Notes: a model not told the origin generated them from the letters alone. A DNA stretch of 64,000 nt from Burkholderiales bacterium (GCA_036262035.1 DATAJS010000009.1:62001-126000); one strand, 5' to 3'. Positions 30,722-40,575 are shown, counted from the stretch's first letter. Program-made: numbers and translations.

Positions 30722-33700
30722 GAGAATTCGCTCAGCAGCGCATAGACCGGGGCGCGCTCGTCGGCGGCGATCGCGCGCGTCGGCGCGTAGCTGCTGAACG
30801 CGAGCGATCCGGGCTGTTCGGGCAATCCGCCGTGGCCCACCCCGACGAAGCTGTTGCCGCCGCTCGCCGCGCGCGCGGAGCACGACTGGCGCAGGAGCTG
30901 CGAAGGATCGATGAGGCCGCTCGCGAGCGGCGTCAGGCTGCCCGCGAGATCGCTGTCGGGCGCGCTGATGCGGATCGTGCCCTGCACGCCGAGCTGTGAC
31001 GACGCGGAGATCGTGCTGTCGCCGCTCTTGAGCAGCGCGTCGGTGCTGATGTCGATGTTGCCGCCGTTGCCGCCGAACGCGTTGGCGATGATCCGGCTCG
31101 AATCGAGCACGACGAAGATCGGGTCGATGGTGATGTTGCCGCCGTTGCCGAAGCCGCTGCCGACCGAGGTCGTGATCTCGCTGTCGGTCATGCGCAGGAT
31201 GTCGTTCGCCTTGATGAAGATGTTGCCGCCGTCGGCGCGATTGGCTTCGGTGGTGATCGCCGAGCGCAGCATGATCAGCGAGCCGCCGGCGTCGAGCGCG
31301 ATGTTACCCGCTTCGCCCGCGGCCGAGCTCGTCGAGCGGATCGAGCTGTCGGTCATGTCGGTCCTGCCGGTCGCGCGGATGTCGATGTTGCCGCCGCGGC
31401 CGAATCCCGTCGTGCTGGTGGAGATCTCGCCGCCGCTGTTGAGGGCGAGCGTGGATGCGCGAACCGTGACGTTGCCGGCGCGGCCGCGATCGGACGCGAT
31501 GCCGCGGATGAAGCCGCGGTCCTGCAAGGTGATGTCGGGTGCGATCACGAAGATCTCTCCGGCGTCGCCCGTGCCGTTGGAGCTGTTGGTCATGCGGCTG
31601 CGCGATCCGCCGGCTTCGCCCGTCACGAGGATCGATTCGGTCGCGGTCACTCGCATCGTGCCGCCGCGGCCCGACCCGGCCGTGCCGCTCGCCAGCACGC
31701 CGCCGTTGGAGATCGTCACGCGACCGCCGCTGACGAGCATGCGCCCCGCGTCGCCCGCGGCCGTCGCGTTCACGAGCAGCGAGCCGGCGTCGACGGAGAT
31801 CGTCGCTGCGGACAGCGAGAGATCGCCGCCCGAGCCGGTGCCCGCGCTGAGGCTCGAGATCGTCGACGTGCCGCCGCTCGCGCTGGTGCCGGACACGGTG
31901 ATGGCGTCCGTCGCAGTGACGTTCACCTGTCCGCCGGCGCCTGCCGCGAAGGTGCTCGAATCGATGAGACCGCCGCGTGTGACGTCCAGCCGGCCGGCGT
32001 CGATGTTGATGCGCCCCGCCGCGCCCGTTGCCGACGTGTTCGCGAGCAGAGAGCCGCCGTCGACCGAGATCGTCGGCGCGGACAGCGAGAGGTCGCCCCC
32101 GGCGCCGGCGCCCGTGCTGAAGCTCGAGATCGTCGACACCACGCCGGCGGCGCTGCTGCCCGACACGTTGATCGCCTCGGTCGCGGTGACGCTCACGTGT
32201 CCGCCGGCGCCCGCGCCGAACGTGCTCGAATCGATGACCGCTCCGCGCCTGAGGTCCACGCGGCCCGCATCGACGGTGACGCGGCCGGCGTTGCCGCCGC
32301 CCGCGGTCGCGCTGGAGATCGTCCCGCCGGTCAGATCGACCAGCGGCGCGCGCACTACGATCTCGCCGCCGCCGCCGCGCCCGCTGGTCGTCGCCAGCAG
32401 GCCGGAGTTGTTGAACGTCGCGCCGGCGCCCGCGATCGTGAGGGACTCCAGCGCGGTGATGTCGATGCGGCCGCCGACCGAGTCGTCGCTCGCGCTCGAG
32501 CTCATCTCGCCTCCGCCCGTCAGCACGACGCGGCCGGCGCGCACCGTGATCTGGCCGGCGTTGCCGCCGCCCTGTGCGTCGACGCCGACGAAGCCCTTGT
32601 CGTTCAGGGTGATCAGCGGCGCGCTCAGGAACACTTCGCCGCCGCGCCCGCCGCGGAAGGCCGAGCTCGAGATCGACGACGCCTGGCCGGCGGCGTTCGA
32701 GCCGGAGACCGAGATCGATTCGCTCATGTCGACGAGCACGCGGCCGGCGTCACCTGGACCGATGCCGCTGGAATCCACGAACGCTCCGCCGGTGACCGAG
32801 AAACGGGCGCCTCGAATCGCCAGGCTCCCGGCCGGCGCCGACGTGATCGTGGACGCCGCGATCGATCCGCCGTCCACGCTCACCGCCGGCGAGGTGATCT
32901 CGATGTCTCCGCCGGGACCGGCTCCGAGCGCGAGCGCGAAGATGCCGGTCAGGAAAGGCGCATCCGACGGCGTGACGATCGAGACCGATTCGCCCGCATC
33001 GACGATGATGCGGCCGCCGGCGCCGGTGCCCGAGGTGTTGGAGAAGATCTGCCCTCGCTCGGCGATCTCGAGGCGGCCGGCGATCACCCGGATGTTGCCG
33101 CCCGCGCCGCTGCCTTCGGTGTCGGCCGAGATCGCACCGCCGCTCAGCGTCAGAAGCGGGGCGGCGATGCTCACCTGGCCCGCCGCGCCGCTGCCCGAAG
33201 TCGCGCTGTTGATCGTGCTCGGGCGGATGCTGTTCTTGCCGGTGAGGCTGACCGACTCGGTCGCCGCGATGTCGATCGTTCCGCCCGTGCCCGTGCCGCT
33301 CGTGCTCGAATCGAGCAGCGCGCCGTTGAGCAGTGCGAGCCTGCCGGCGTTCACGGCGATGTTGCCGGCGCTCCCGGAGGACTCGGAGCTCACGCTGATG
33401 ACCGCGCCGTCGAGCGTGACGCTGGGTGCATTCAGCGAGATCGTGCCGCCGTCGCCGGTGCCGACCGAGCGCGCGACGATCAGCGCCGGGAAGCCGTTCT
33501 GCTGCTGACCCGACATCGCGAGCGACTCGGTCGCGGTGATGCGCACGTCGCCGGCGCGCCCGGCCCCGGTCGATGTGGACGACATCGCGCCGCCGTTGAC
33601 GAACGCGATGCGCGCGCCGTCGATGGACACCGACCCGGCGGCGCCCGCGCCCGATGCGGTGGTGTCGATGCCGCCGCTGTTGATCGTCACGTCGGGCGCG

Positions 33701-36105
33701 GAAATCGCGATCGTCGCGCCGCCGCCCGGCCCGAAGTTCAGGCCTTCGATGCCCGACCGGTTGTCGGCGTTCTCGCCGGAGATCACGAACGAGCGCGATG
33801 CGGTGATCGTCACCGCGCCGCCCGCGCCCGGCGCGTGCGAGCTCGACGAGACGCGCGCGCCGTCGGTGAGCGATATCGACTCGCCGGTGAGGGTGATCGT
33901 GCCCGGCGCCCCGGTCGACTGGCCGTCGGCGACCACGCCCGCGTCGCCGATCGTGATGCGCGGTGCGTTCATGACGACGTTGCCGCCGGCGCCGCTCGCA
34001 GTCGACGACGTCGAGACGCCGCCCATGACACCCGCGCTGTTGCGGCCGCCGATGGTGATCGAATCGGTCGCGCTCAGGGTGAGATTGCCCGCCGCGCCCG
34101 AGGCGCGCGTTCTCGAGTCGATCTGGCTGCCGTTGAGCAGCGACAGCGTGCCGCCTTCGATGCGGATGTCTCCGGCGCGTCCGCTGCCGAACGTGGAGCT
34201 CCGTATCGACATTTGATCGATCGTGACGGTCGGCGCCGACAGCGAGATGATCGAGCCGTTCTGCGGCCCCGCGCTGAGGCTGAAGAGCCCGGCTTCGAGA
34301 TTCGGATTGCCGTCGCCGCGGAGTATGGCGATCGATTCGAGCCCGGTGAGGCGGATCGCGCCCGGGGCACCTTCCACCGCGGCCGAATTGAGCACGCTGT
34401 TGTCGCGCACGACCACACGGTCCGCCACCACGTCGATGTTGCCGCCCGGCCCCGTGCCGGAGCCGCTGGTGTCGATCAGGCTGAAGCTCGACTTGAAGTC
34501 GTTGGCGATGACCGCGATGCTGCCCGCGGCGCCCGCGCCGCTCGAGCTCACGCTGACGTTGGCGCCGAGGAGATCGACCAGGGGAGCGGTAAGCACGATG
34601 CTGCCGCCGGCGCCGCCGCCGGTGGCGACGCTGCCGATCGCCGACGCGACATTCTCGTCGCCGGTCACCTTGATCGACTCGTGGGCGAATACGGCGATCG
34701 CGCCCGCAGCGCCGGTGCCGGTCGAGCTCGAATCGATGCGCGCGCCGTTGGTCAGCGCGACCTGATTCGCTTCGATCGTGATCGGGCCGGCCGCGCCGGG
34801 TCCCGAGACCGCGGAGCTGACGACGCCGCCGTCGAGAAGTACCGTCGGCGCCGCGATCCGGACCGCACCGGCGGCGCCAGTGCCCTCGCTCGCGCTGGTG
34901 ATCTGGCTGCGCGCGGCCGCGCTGCCGAAGACCGTCAGCGACTCCGCGGCGTTCACCTGCACGCCACCCGAGGCGCCGCTTGCGGAAACGGTGCTCGAGA
35001 TACCCGACTGGCCCGACAGGCTGATGCGGTTGCCGCTCACGCTGACCGCGCCGGCCGCGCCCGGTCCTGCGCTGATCGAGCTGATCAGGGCGTCCTGCAG
35101 CGTGATCTCGGGGCTGGTGACGACGACCGGGCCGCCGCTGCCGCTGCCGGTCGATATGTTGCCGACCAGGGCGGTCTGCATCGAGAGCGACTCGGCAGCG
35201 TCCACGATCACACCGGGAGCGTCGCCCGCGTGATCGTTCTGGACGCCTGCGATCGTATTCGTGAGCGTGAGCCTGCCGCCGCGAATGACCACCGTGGCGC
35301 CGCTCGATGCCGGTGTGCTGGTTGCGCCGAGCACGCTGTCGGAGACGGTGATAGCGGCACGGGTCACGCCGGCGGCCGGCACGGGCTCGGTGCGGACGAG
35401 CGCGACCTCGCCGGGACCGCCGACGCTCGTGAGGCTCAGCAACCCGCCGGGCACCTGAATGTTCGCGCCGGCGATCATCATCGGACCGGTCACGAAGCCG
35501 AGCGTTTTTCCCGGCGCCCCGGTGAGCTCGCTGCCGTTCACCACGACGCCGGCTGGCGGCGCGATGAATCCGAATGCGCTCGGCGGCGCCGACGTGAGCA
35601 CCGTAGCCCCCGGGTTGACGGCATCGAAGCGCCCGCTCGTGCCCAGCAGGAGATGATGGGCCGTCGATGCGTAAAACGAGCCGCTCACGTCGAGCACCGC
35701 TTTCGGGCCGAAGACGATGCCGTTGGGATTTAGAAGGAACAGATTCGCGCCCGAGATCTCGGAGCGAATCCCGCCCATGATCCGCGACGGATCGACGCCG
35801 GTGACTCGGCTGATGATGTTGTTGATGTTGATGCTGATGTCGGACGGAGCGGCGAACGTCGCGCGCGTGTCCTCTGGGACGTTGAACCGCCCGAAGCTGT
35901 GGAAGAGATTGGTGCCGCGGAGCTGGCCGTCTGCGGCGTTAATGCGGTACTCGGCGCCGGTCAGCGGGACGGCTCTCGGGAGGCCCCCCATGGTGCCGTC
36001 GAGCACGATCGGCGGGCCCGGCGGGACCTGCGCCTGTACCGAAGGCACACCGACCCCGAGCGCGGCGGCGAGCGCCTGCGAGATGCGGCTGCGAGCGAAC
36101 CGCAT
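30709..36105 (-). CDS. giant two-partner secretion exoprotein (filamentous hemagglutinin N-terminal domain)
   Basis: 1798 residues. After a signal peptide (to about residue 26, SVQAQ) comes the TPS domain, with INAADGQLRGTNLFHSFGRFN, the NPNGI motif (126-130) and LDVSGSFYASTAHHLLLG. This domain targets the ShlB-type pore. The remaining 1400 residues are a right-handed beta-helix of Gly/Ala/Ser/Thr-rich repeats, each built on GAGAAGxIxIxA and SITVSGxxA patterns with LxDGAxIDSS turns. Two neighbouring 90-residue modules are nearly identical. The C-terminus has LIDPSQLLRQSC and SFVGVGHGGLP, a motif I know from cyanobacterial homologues. It starts immediately after the DUF928 stop. A secreted or surface adhesin-like role is expected. 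Confidence 0.95.
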   Translation of the reverse strand: MRFARSRISQALAAALGVGVPSVQAQVPPGPPIVLDGTMGGLPRAVPLTGAEYRINAADGQLRGTNLFHSFGRFNVPEDTRATFAAPSDISININNIISRVTGVDPSRIMGGIRSEISGANLFLLNPNGIVFGPKAVLDVSGSFYASTAHHLLLGTSGRFDAVNPGATVLTSAPPSAFGFIAPPAGVVVNGSELTGAPGKTLGFVTGPMMIAGANIQVPGGLLSLTSVGGPGEVALVRTEPVPAAGVTRAAITVSDSVLGATSTPASSGATVVIRGGRLTLTNTIAGVQNDHAGDAPGVIVDAAESLSMQTALVGNISTGSGSGGPVVVTSPEITLQDALISSISAGPGAAGAVSVSGNRISLSGQSGISSTVSASGASGGVQVNAAESLTVFGSAAARSQITSASEGTGAAGAVRIAAPTVLLDGGVVSSAVSGPGAAGPITIEANQVALTNGARIDSSSTGTGAAGAIAVFAHESIKVTGDENVASAIGSVATGGGAGGSIVLTAPLVDLLGANVSVSSSGAGAAGSIAVIANDFKSSFSLIDTSGSGTGPGGNIDVVADRVVVRDNSVLNSAAVEGAPGAIRLTGLESIAILRGDGNPNLEAGLFSLSAGPQNGSIISLSAPTVTIDQMSIRSSTFGSGRAGDIRIEGGTLSLLNGSQIDSRTRASGAAGNLTLSATDSITIGGRNSAGVMGGVSTSSTASGAGGNVVMNAPRITIGDAGVVADGQSTGAPGTITLTGESISLTDGARVSSSSHAPGAGGAVTITASRSFVISGENADNRSGIEGLNFGPGGGATIAISAPDVTINSGGIDTTASGAGAAGSVSIDGARIAFVNGGAMSSTSTGAGRAGDVRITATESLAMSGQQQNGFPALIVARSVGTGDGGTISLNAPSVTLDGAVISVSSESSGSAGNIAVNAGRLALLNGALLDSSTSGTGTGGTIDIAATESVSLTGKNSIRPSTINSATSGSGAAGQVSIAAPLLTLSGGAISADTEGSGAGGNIRVIAGRLEIAERGQIFSNTSGTGAGGRIIVDAGESVSIVTPSDAPFLTGIFALALGAGPGGDIEITSPAVSVDGGSIAASTITSAPAGSLAIRGARFSVTGGAFVDSSGIGPGDAGRVLVDMSESISVSGSNAAGQASSISSSAFRGGRGGEVFLSAPLITLNDKGFVGVDAQGGGNAGQITVRAGRVVLTGGGEMSSSASDDSVGGRIDITALESLTIAGAGATFNNSGLLATTSGRGGGGEIVVRAPLVDLTGGTISSATAGGGNAGRVTVDAGRVDLRRGAVIDSSTFGAGAGGHVSVTATEAINVSGSSAAGVVSTISSFSTGAGAGGDLSLSAPTISVDGGSLLANTSATGAAGRINIDAGRLDVTRGGLIDSSTFAAGAGGQVNVTATDAITVSGTSASGGTSTISSLSAGTGSGGDLSLSAATISVDAGSLLVNATAAGDAGRMLVSGGRVTISNGGVLASGTAGSGRGGTMRVTATESILVTGEAGGSRSRMTNSSNGTGDAGEIFVIAPDITLQDRGFIRGIASDRGRAGNVTVRASTLALNSGGEISTSTTGFGRGGNIDIRATGRTDMTDSSIRSTSSAAGEAGNIALDAGGSLIMLRSAITTEANRADGGNIFIKANDILRMTDSEITTSVGSGFGNGGNITIDPIFVVLDSSRIIANAFGGNGGNIDISTDALLKSGDSTISASSQLGVQGTIRISAPDSDLAGSLTPLASGLIDPSQLLRQSCSARAASGGNSFVGVGHGGLPEQPGSLAFSSYAPTRAIAADERAPVYALLSEFSCAR

Positions 36106-36798
36106 TCAGCGCGTACCGCCGACCTGGGCCAGTCCTACCTGCGCGAGCAGGGAATCGAGCTGTGATTTGAGCTTCGGGTCGCCGGGCGACGCCTGGATGA
36201 GGCGCATCAGCGATTCGATCGAGTCGTACCACAGGCCTTCGCCCGCATACGCCGCGGGCGCGGTGCGCGCATCGGCGACCTTGCCTTGCAGTCCTGCGGG
36301 GGCGGCGACGAGCTTGATCGTCCCGCTGGAGGTCACGTCGCTCGAACGCATCTTCGGATCGAATACGATCGCGACGTGCCAGCGATACTCGATGTCCGGG
36401 GAAAGCTTCACGCCCGCGTCCTTCAGCGACAGGGCGTGGATGCCGGGCGTGAGCGGGGATTTTTCGACCTTTTCGATGAGCGGCTTCACCCCCGCTTCGT
36501 CGATCAGGGTGAGCTCGATCTGCACCGGCGCCTGCTTCGACAGGTGCCAGTACAGCGTCGGCTGTGGGTTCACGGTGAGGCCCGTGTGTTCGGGGGCGAA
36601 GACGGTGACGCTGGGGCTGTCGGCGGCCGGGCCTCGGGTGCCGCCGCCGATGCGGCTCGCGGGGGCGCCGCGCATGGGCAACTTGTAGTGGGGCTGACCC
36701 GATTCGGAGGCCTGCGCCTGAGCTTGTTGCGCGGATGCCGGCGCCGCCAGCATCGCTGCCATGGAGGCAGCAAGCAATAACCCGATACCAGTGCCCAT
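36106..36798 (-). CDS. DUF928 family exported protein
   Basis: 230 residues with a signal peptide (GIGLLLAASMAAMLAAPASA). The mature part shows the DUF928 pattern: YKLPMRGAPASRIGGGTRG, VTVFAPEHTGLTVNPQPTLYWHLS, QIELTLIDEAGVKPLIE, GIHALSLKDAGVKLSPDIEYRW and VAIVFDPKMRSSDVTSSGTI. The fold looks like a beta sandwich acting in the periplasm. In other bacteria, mostly cyanobacteria, this family is found beside CHAT and TPS genes. Its function is unknown. It is the first gene of the operon (ribosome site GGGGAGAG) and its stop abuts the exoprotein ATG with no gap. The CHASE2 cyclase is divergent across 73 bases. Confidence 0.93.
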   Translation of the reverse strand: MGTGIGLLLAASMAAMLAAPASAQQAQAQASESGQPHYKLPMRGAPASRIGGGTRGPAADSPSVTVFAPEHTGLTVNPQPTLYWHLSKQAPVQIELTLIDEAGVKPLIEKVEKSPLTPGIHALSLKDAGVKLSPDIEYRWHVAIVFDPKMRSSDVTSSGTIKLVAAPAGLQGKVADARTAPAAYAGEGLWYDSIESLMRLIQASPGDPKLKSQLDSLLAQVGLAQVGGTR

Positions 36799-36871
36799 GG
36801 TCAGTACTCTCCCCGTTGTCGCCGGCTGTGCGGCTTTTTATGCACAATGACGGCCGCCCGACGAAGAATGA

Positions 36872-38845
36872 ATGCGCCGCGCGTACCGCGCACAGTGCAA
36901 TGTTAATGCATGGCGCGTCGAGCGGGGGCTCAATTACCTAAACCAAAAGGTGCACCGCTTGAAATTGGACGCTGCCGCAAGAGGAGCGCTGCTGCTGTGC
37001 GCCGCCGCATTCGCCTGCGCGTTCGCGATCGTCGCCGCGGGGCGCTGGCTCGGCCTGTTCCAGGAGCTCGAGCTCGCGGCCTACGACGCGATGCTGCGCG
37101 CCCGCACGCCTGCGCCCGCGGACAGGCGCATCGTGCTCATCCACGAGACCGAAGCCGACCTGCGCCGCTTCGGCCATCCGCTCTCCGATGCCATGCTCGC
37201 GCAGGCGATCGACACGATCGAGGCACAGGGTCCTGCTGCGGTGGGTATCGACAAATATCGGGACACCCCCGTGGGGCCGGGGACGGCCGAGCTCGACGCG
37301 GTGCTGAAGAAGCACGCCAACCTCGTGTGGATCTTCCTCTTCGGAACGCAAGGCGCGCTCGTGCCTGCGCCCGCCGCGCTCAGGGACACCGACAAAGTCG
37401 GGTTCAACGACACCATCGACGATCCGGGCGGCGTGATCCGCCGCGCGCTGGTATTCCTCGACGACGGCAAGACCACCTATCCGTCGCTCGCGCTCGGGCT
37501 TGCGCTGAAGTATCTCCAGCCGCGCGGCGTGTCCGTAGGGCCCGCCCCCGCCAGCGAGCAGGCGATCCAACTGGGCAAGATCCGGCTCGACCCGCTGGGG
37601 CCGGACGACGGCGCTTACGCCGGCGCGGACGCCGCCGGTTTCCAGATCCTCAGGGACTATCGGTCGATGCCGCTGCACTTCGAGACGCACACGCTCGCGG
37701 ACCTGATCGACGGCAAGGTGCAGGGACTCGGGGGCAAGGTCGTGATCTTCGGCGCGAACGCCGAAAGCCTCGGCGACCAGTTCTACACGCCGTACAGCAA
37801 GGGGCGGGCGGCGCGCGAGCGCATCAGCGGCACCGAGCTGCACGGCCACATCACGAGCCAGCTCATCCGGCTGGGGCTGGGCGAATCGCGCCCGGTCGTG
37901 CCGTGGCACCGCGATGCGCAGCTCGCCTATGCCGCACTGTGGTGCGCGCTCGGCGTGCTGCTCTTTGCGGTGCAGCGCATGACGCTGGTGGTGCTGGGCG
38001 GGATCGCCGGCGTCGTCGTCATCGCCGGCATTTCCGTCTGGGCGCTGGCCGCGCACGACCTGTGGATACCGCTCGTGCCCGCGGTCTTCGGCTTCGTCCT
38101 GACCGCGGGCCTTGCGGTCTCGATGCGCGCCGCGCTCGAGCGCCGGCAGCGCGCGCTGGTCATGAACCTCTTCTCGAAGCACGTCTCGCCCGCGGTCGCG
38201 CGCGAGATCTGGGCGCGCAAGGAGGAGCTCGTGGGCGGGGGCAGCCTGAAGCCGGTCTCGCTCACCGCGTCGATGCTCTTCAGCGACATCCGCGGTTTTA
38301 CGCCGATCTCAGAAAAGCTCGGGCCGCTCGGGCTTGCGCGCTGGATCGAGGTCTACATGCGCGCGATGTCGCAGCCCATACTCGATAACGACGGCCTCAT
38401 CCGCCAGTACATCGGCGACGCGATCATGGCGTTGTTCGGCGTGCCGGTGCCGCGCACGACGCAGGAAGCGATCCGCCGCGACGCGCTCAACGCGGTGCGG
38501 GCGGCGATCGGCATGCGCGCGGCGCTGCGCGAGCTCAACGCGCGCTGGGCCGCCAACGGCGAGCTCACCGCGGGCACGCGCATCGGCATCCACACCGGCG
38601 ACATCGTGACCTGCAGCGTCGGCACCGCCCACCGAACCGAATACACGGTGCTCGGCGACGCGGTGAACACCGCGGCGAGGCTCGAGAGCTTCCCGTCGAA
38701 CCCCGACGAGCCGTTGCCCGAGTGCCGCATCCTCATCAGCGCGGCGACGCGCGAGCTGGTGAAGGACGAGATCGATACCGAGCCGGTCGGCGAGCTGACG
38801 CTCAAGGGCAAGACCGAGAAGGTGTTCGTGTATCGCGTAAAGTAG
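36872..38845 (+). CDS. CHASE2 sensor adenylate/guanylate cyclase
   Basis: Up to 657 residues. The start is uncertain: the ATG at 36872 has a weak ribosome site, and a GTG at 36950 is an alternative. A first membrane helix (about 38-58) leads to a periplasmic CHASE2 domain (about 62-345: YDAMLRARTP, GPAAVGIDKYRD, VIFGANAESLGDQFYTPYS). Three further helices (about 350-418) follow, then a class III cyclase domain. Metal-binding Asp472 (FSDIRGFTP) and Asp516 (IGDAIMALFG) are present, as are the EYTVLGDAVNTAARLE residues of the catalytic site. The position that is usually the base-binding Lys (K-x-x-GD) is Gln513 (QYIGD). It should turn an envelope signal into cyclic nucleotide and shares a promoter region with the CHAT/TPS operon. 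Confidence 0.94.
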   Translation: MRRAYRAQCNVNAWRVERGLNYLNQKVHRLKLDAAARGALLLCAAAFACAFAIVAAGRWLGLFQELELAAYDAMLRARTPAPADRRIVLIHETEADLRRFGHPLSDAMLAQAIDTIEAQGPAAVGIDKYRDTPVGPGTAELDAVLKKHANLVWIFLFGTQGALVPAPAALRDTDKVGFNDTIDDPGGVIRRALVFLDDGKTTYPSLALGLALKYLQPRGVSVGPAPASEQAIQLGKIRLDPLGPDDGAYAGADAAGFQILRDYRSMPLHFETHTLADLIDGKVQGLGGKVVIFGANAESLGDQFYTPYSKGRAARERISGTELHGHITSQLIRLGLGESRPVVPWHRDAQLAYAALWCALGVLLFAVQRMTLVVLGGIAGVVVIAGISVWALAAHDLWIPLVPAVFGFVLTAGLAVSMRAALERRQRALVMNLFSKHVSPAVAREIWARKEELVGGGSLKPVSLTASMLFSDIRGFTPISEKLGPLGLARWIEVYMRAMSQPILDNDGLIRQYIGDAIMALFGVPVPRTTQEAIRRDALNAVRAAIGMRAALRELNARWAANGELTAGTRIGIHTGDIVTCSVGTAHRTEYTVLGDAVNTAARLESFPSNPDEPLPECRILISAATRELVKDEIDTEPVGELTLKGKTEKVFVYRVK

Positions 38846-38864
38846 GCGATCCGCGGAGGAGAGC

Positions 38865-40568
38865 ATGACGACGAAGAACGTCTCGCAGCCGAAGGATTAC
38901 CAGCTCATCGTCGAGAAGGACGTGAAGATCCCGATGCGCGACGGCGCGCTCCTCTATGCCGACGTGCTGCGTCCGGACACGGGCTTTGATCGCGTCCCCG
39001 CGATCATGAACATCGGTCCGTATCAGAAGGACCGGTTGTGGATCCCGCCGGAGGACCTCGAAGAAAAAGCGAACCCGTATCTCGCGTGGGAAACCGGGAA
39101 CCCGATGTACTGGTGCCCCCGCGGCTACGCGCTGGTGCGCGTGGACGCGCGAGGCTCGGGCAAGTCGCCGGGCGCGTCGGATCCGAGCTCGTACGCCGAG
39201 GCGGTGGACTTCTACGACGCGATCGAATGGATCGCGAAGCGCGACTGGTGCTCGGGCAGCATCGGCACGCTCGGCGTGTCGTATCACGCGAACTGCCAGT
39301 GGCGCGTCGCCAAGCTCCAACCGCCGTCGCTCAAGGCGATGATCCCCTGGGAGGGCCGTGCCGATCTCTATCGGGACCAGATGTTCCACGGCGGCATCTA
39401 CGCGCAGGGCTTCTTCGCCAACTGGGTCGCGACCAACATGGCGCACCACATCATCGGCCGGGCGCGCGAGTACAACCCCGGCGCGTTCAACAACAACATG
39501 GTGTGGAACTGGGTGACGCAGAACCTCGACTCCGAGTTCTGGCGCCAGCGCAGCGCGGACTGGGCCAGGACCCTCGTGCCGTTCTACAGCGTCGGCAACT
39601 GGACCGGCGCGGGCCTGCACCTGCGCGGCAACATCGAAGGTTTCGTCAATGCGGCGTCCAAACACAAGAAGCTGCGCATCCACACCGGCACGCACTTCCA
39701 CCCGTTCCATTCGGAGGAAGGACGCCTCGACCAGCTGCGCTTCTTCGATTACTGGCTGAAGGGGCAGGACACCGGGATCATGGACGAGCCGCCGGTCAAG
39801 CTCATGATCCGCACCGGCGGCGGCAACGCGGGCACCTACAAATTCCGTTTCGAGAACGAGTGGCCGCTCGCACGCACGCGCTGGACCAGGCTGCACCTGA
39901 AGGCGGTCAGCGAGCGCCAGAGCCGGAGCGGCGAGCCCGAGGGCGAGCTGTCGTGGGACGAGATCGCGGAGCCCGCGGCTTGCACCTATTCGGCAAGCCC
40001 GCCTTCGCACGCGGGCGTGAGCTCTTCGGCGCCGTCCAACCTGATGGGCAGTGTCGATCGCACCGGTATTTCATTCGTGTCCCCGCCGCTAACCCGGGAC
40101 GCCGAGGTCACCGGGCCGATCGTGCTCGCGCTGTGGGTGTCGAGCACGTCGGAAGACGCCGATCTCTTCGCGACGATCCGCAACATCGGTCCCGACGGCA
40201 AGGACGTCTGGGAAGAAGGGCAGCAGGGCCATACCGATTACATCCCCGTCGCCAAAGGCTGGCTGCGCGCGTCACACCGCAAGCTCGATCCCGAGAAGTC
40301 GCTGCCCCACCGCCCGTATCACGCGCATGACGAGCGCCAGTGGCTGAAACCCGGTGAGCCCGTCGAATGCCACATCGAGATCTGGCCCACGTCCATGGTC
40401 TTCAAAAAAGGCCATCGCATACGACTCGACGTCCAGCCGCGCGACGGCGTCGGCGCATCGGTGTATCGGCACTACCATGCCGACTACAATATCGGCGCCG
40501 AGAACACGATACACACCGGCGGAGACAGAGCGGGCTACCTCGTGCTCCCGGTGATACCAGAGGTTTGA
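38865..40568 (+). CDS. CocE/NonD family acyl hydrolase
   Basis: 567 residues with the X-Pro dipeptidyl-peptidase/cocaine-esterase architecture. The alpha/beta-hydrolase core (about 15-330) has VKIPMRDGALLYADVLRP, YALVRVDARGSGKSPG and the nucleophile Ser139 in LGVSYHANC, where the common final Gly is Ala. A C-terminal jelly-roll domain (about 370-560: GPIVLALWVSSTSEDADLFATI, HRIRLDVQPRD) follows. Enzymes of this family split esters, amides or acyl groups in the cytoplasm. GGAGGAGAG precedes the ATG. The gene starts 19 bases after the cyclase stop, so it may be on the same transcript, though no functional link is known. Confidence 0.92.
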   Translation: MTTKNVSQPKDYQLIVEKDVKIPMRDGALLYADVLRPDTGFDRVPAIMNIGPYQKDRLWIPPEDLEEKANPYLAWETGNPMYWCPRGYALVRVDARGSGKSPGASDPSSYAEAVDFYDAIEWIAKRDWCSGSIGTLGVSYHANCQWRVAKLQPPSLKAMIPWEGRADLYRDQMFHGGIYAQGFFANWVATNMAHHIIGRAREYNPGAFNNNMVWNWVTQNLDSEFWRQRSADWARTLVPFYSVGNWTGAGLHLRGNIEGFVNAASKHKKLRIHTGTHFHPFHSEEGRLDQLRFFDYWLKGQDTGIMDEPPVKLMIRTGGGNAGTYKFRFENEWPLARTRWTRLHLKAVSERQSRSGEPEGELSWDEIAEPAACTYSASPPSHAGVSSSAPSNLMGSVDRTGISFVSPPLTRDAEVTGPIVLALWVSSTSEDADLFATIRNIGPDGKDVWEEGQQGHTDYIPVAKGWLRASHRKLDPEKSLPHRPYHAHDERQWLKPGEPVECHIEIWPTSMVFKKGHRIRLDVQPRDGVGASVYRHYHADYNIGAENTIHTGGDRAGYLVLPVIPEV

Positions 40569-40575
40569 AACTGCC

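Noticed and set aside
32197-35733. Long open frame of about 1180 codons on the plus strand inside the exoprotein gene
   Set aside because: It is antisense to the repetitive high-GC exoprotein; its Arg/Asp/Ala-rich composition and lack of any known pattern mark it as a shadow.
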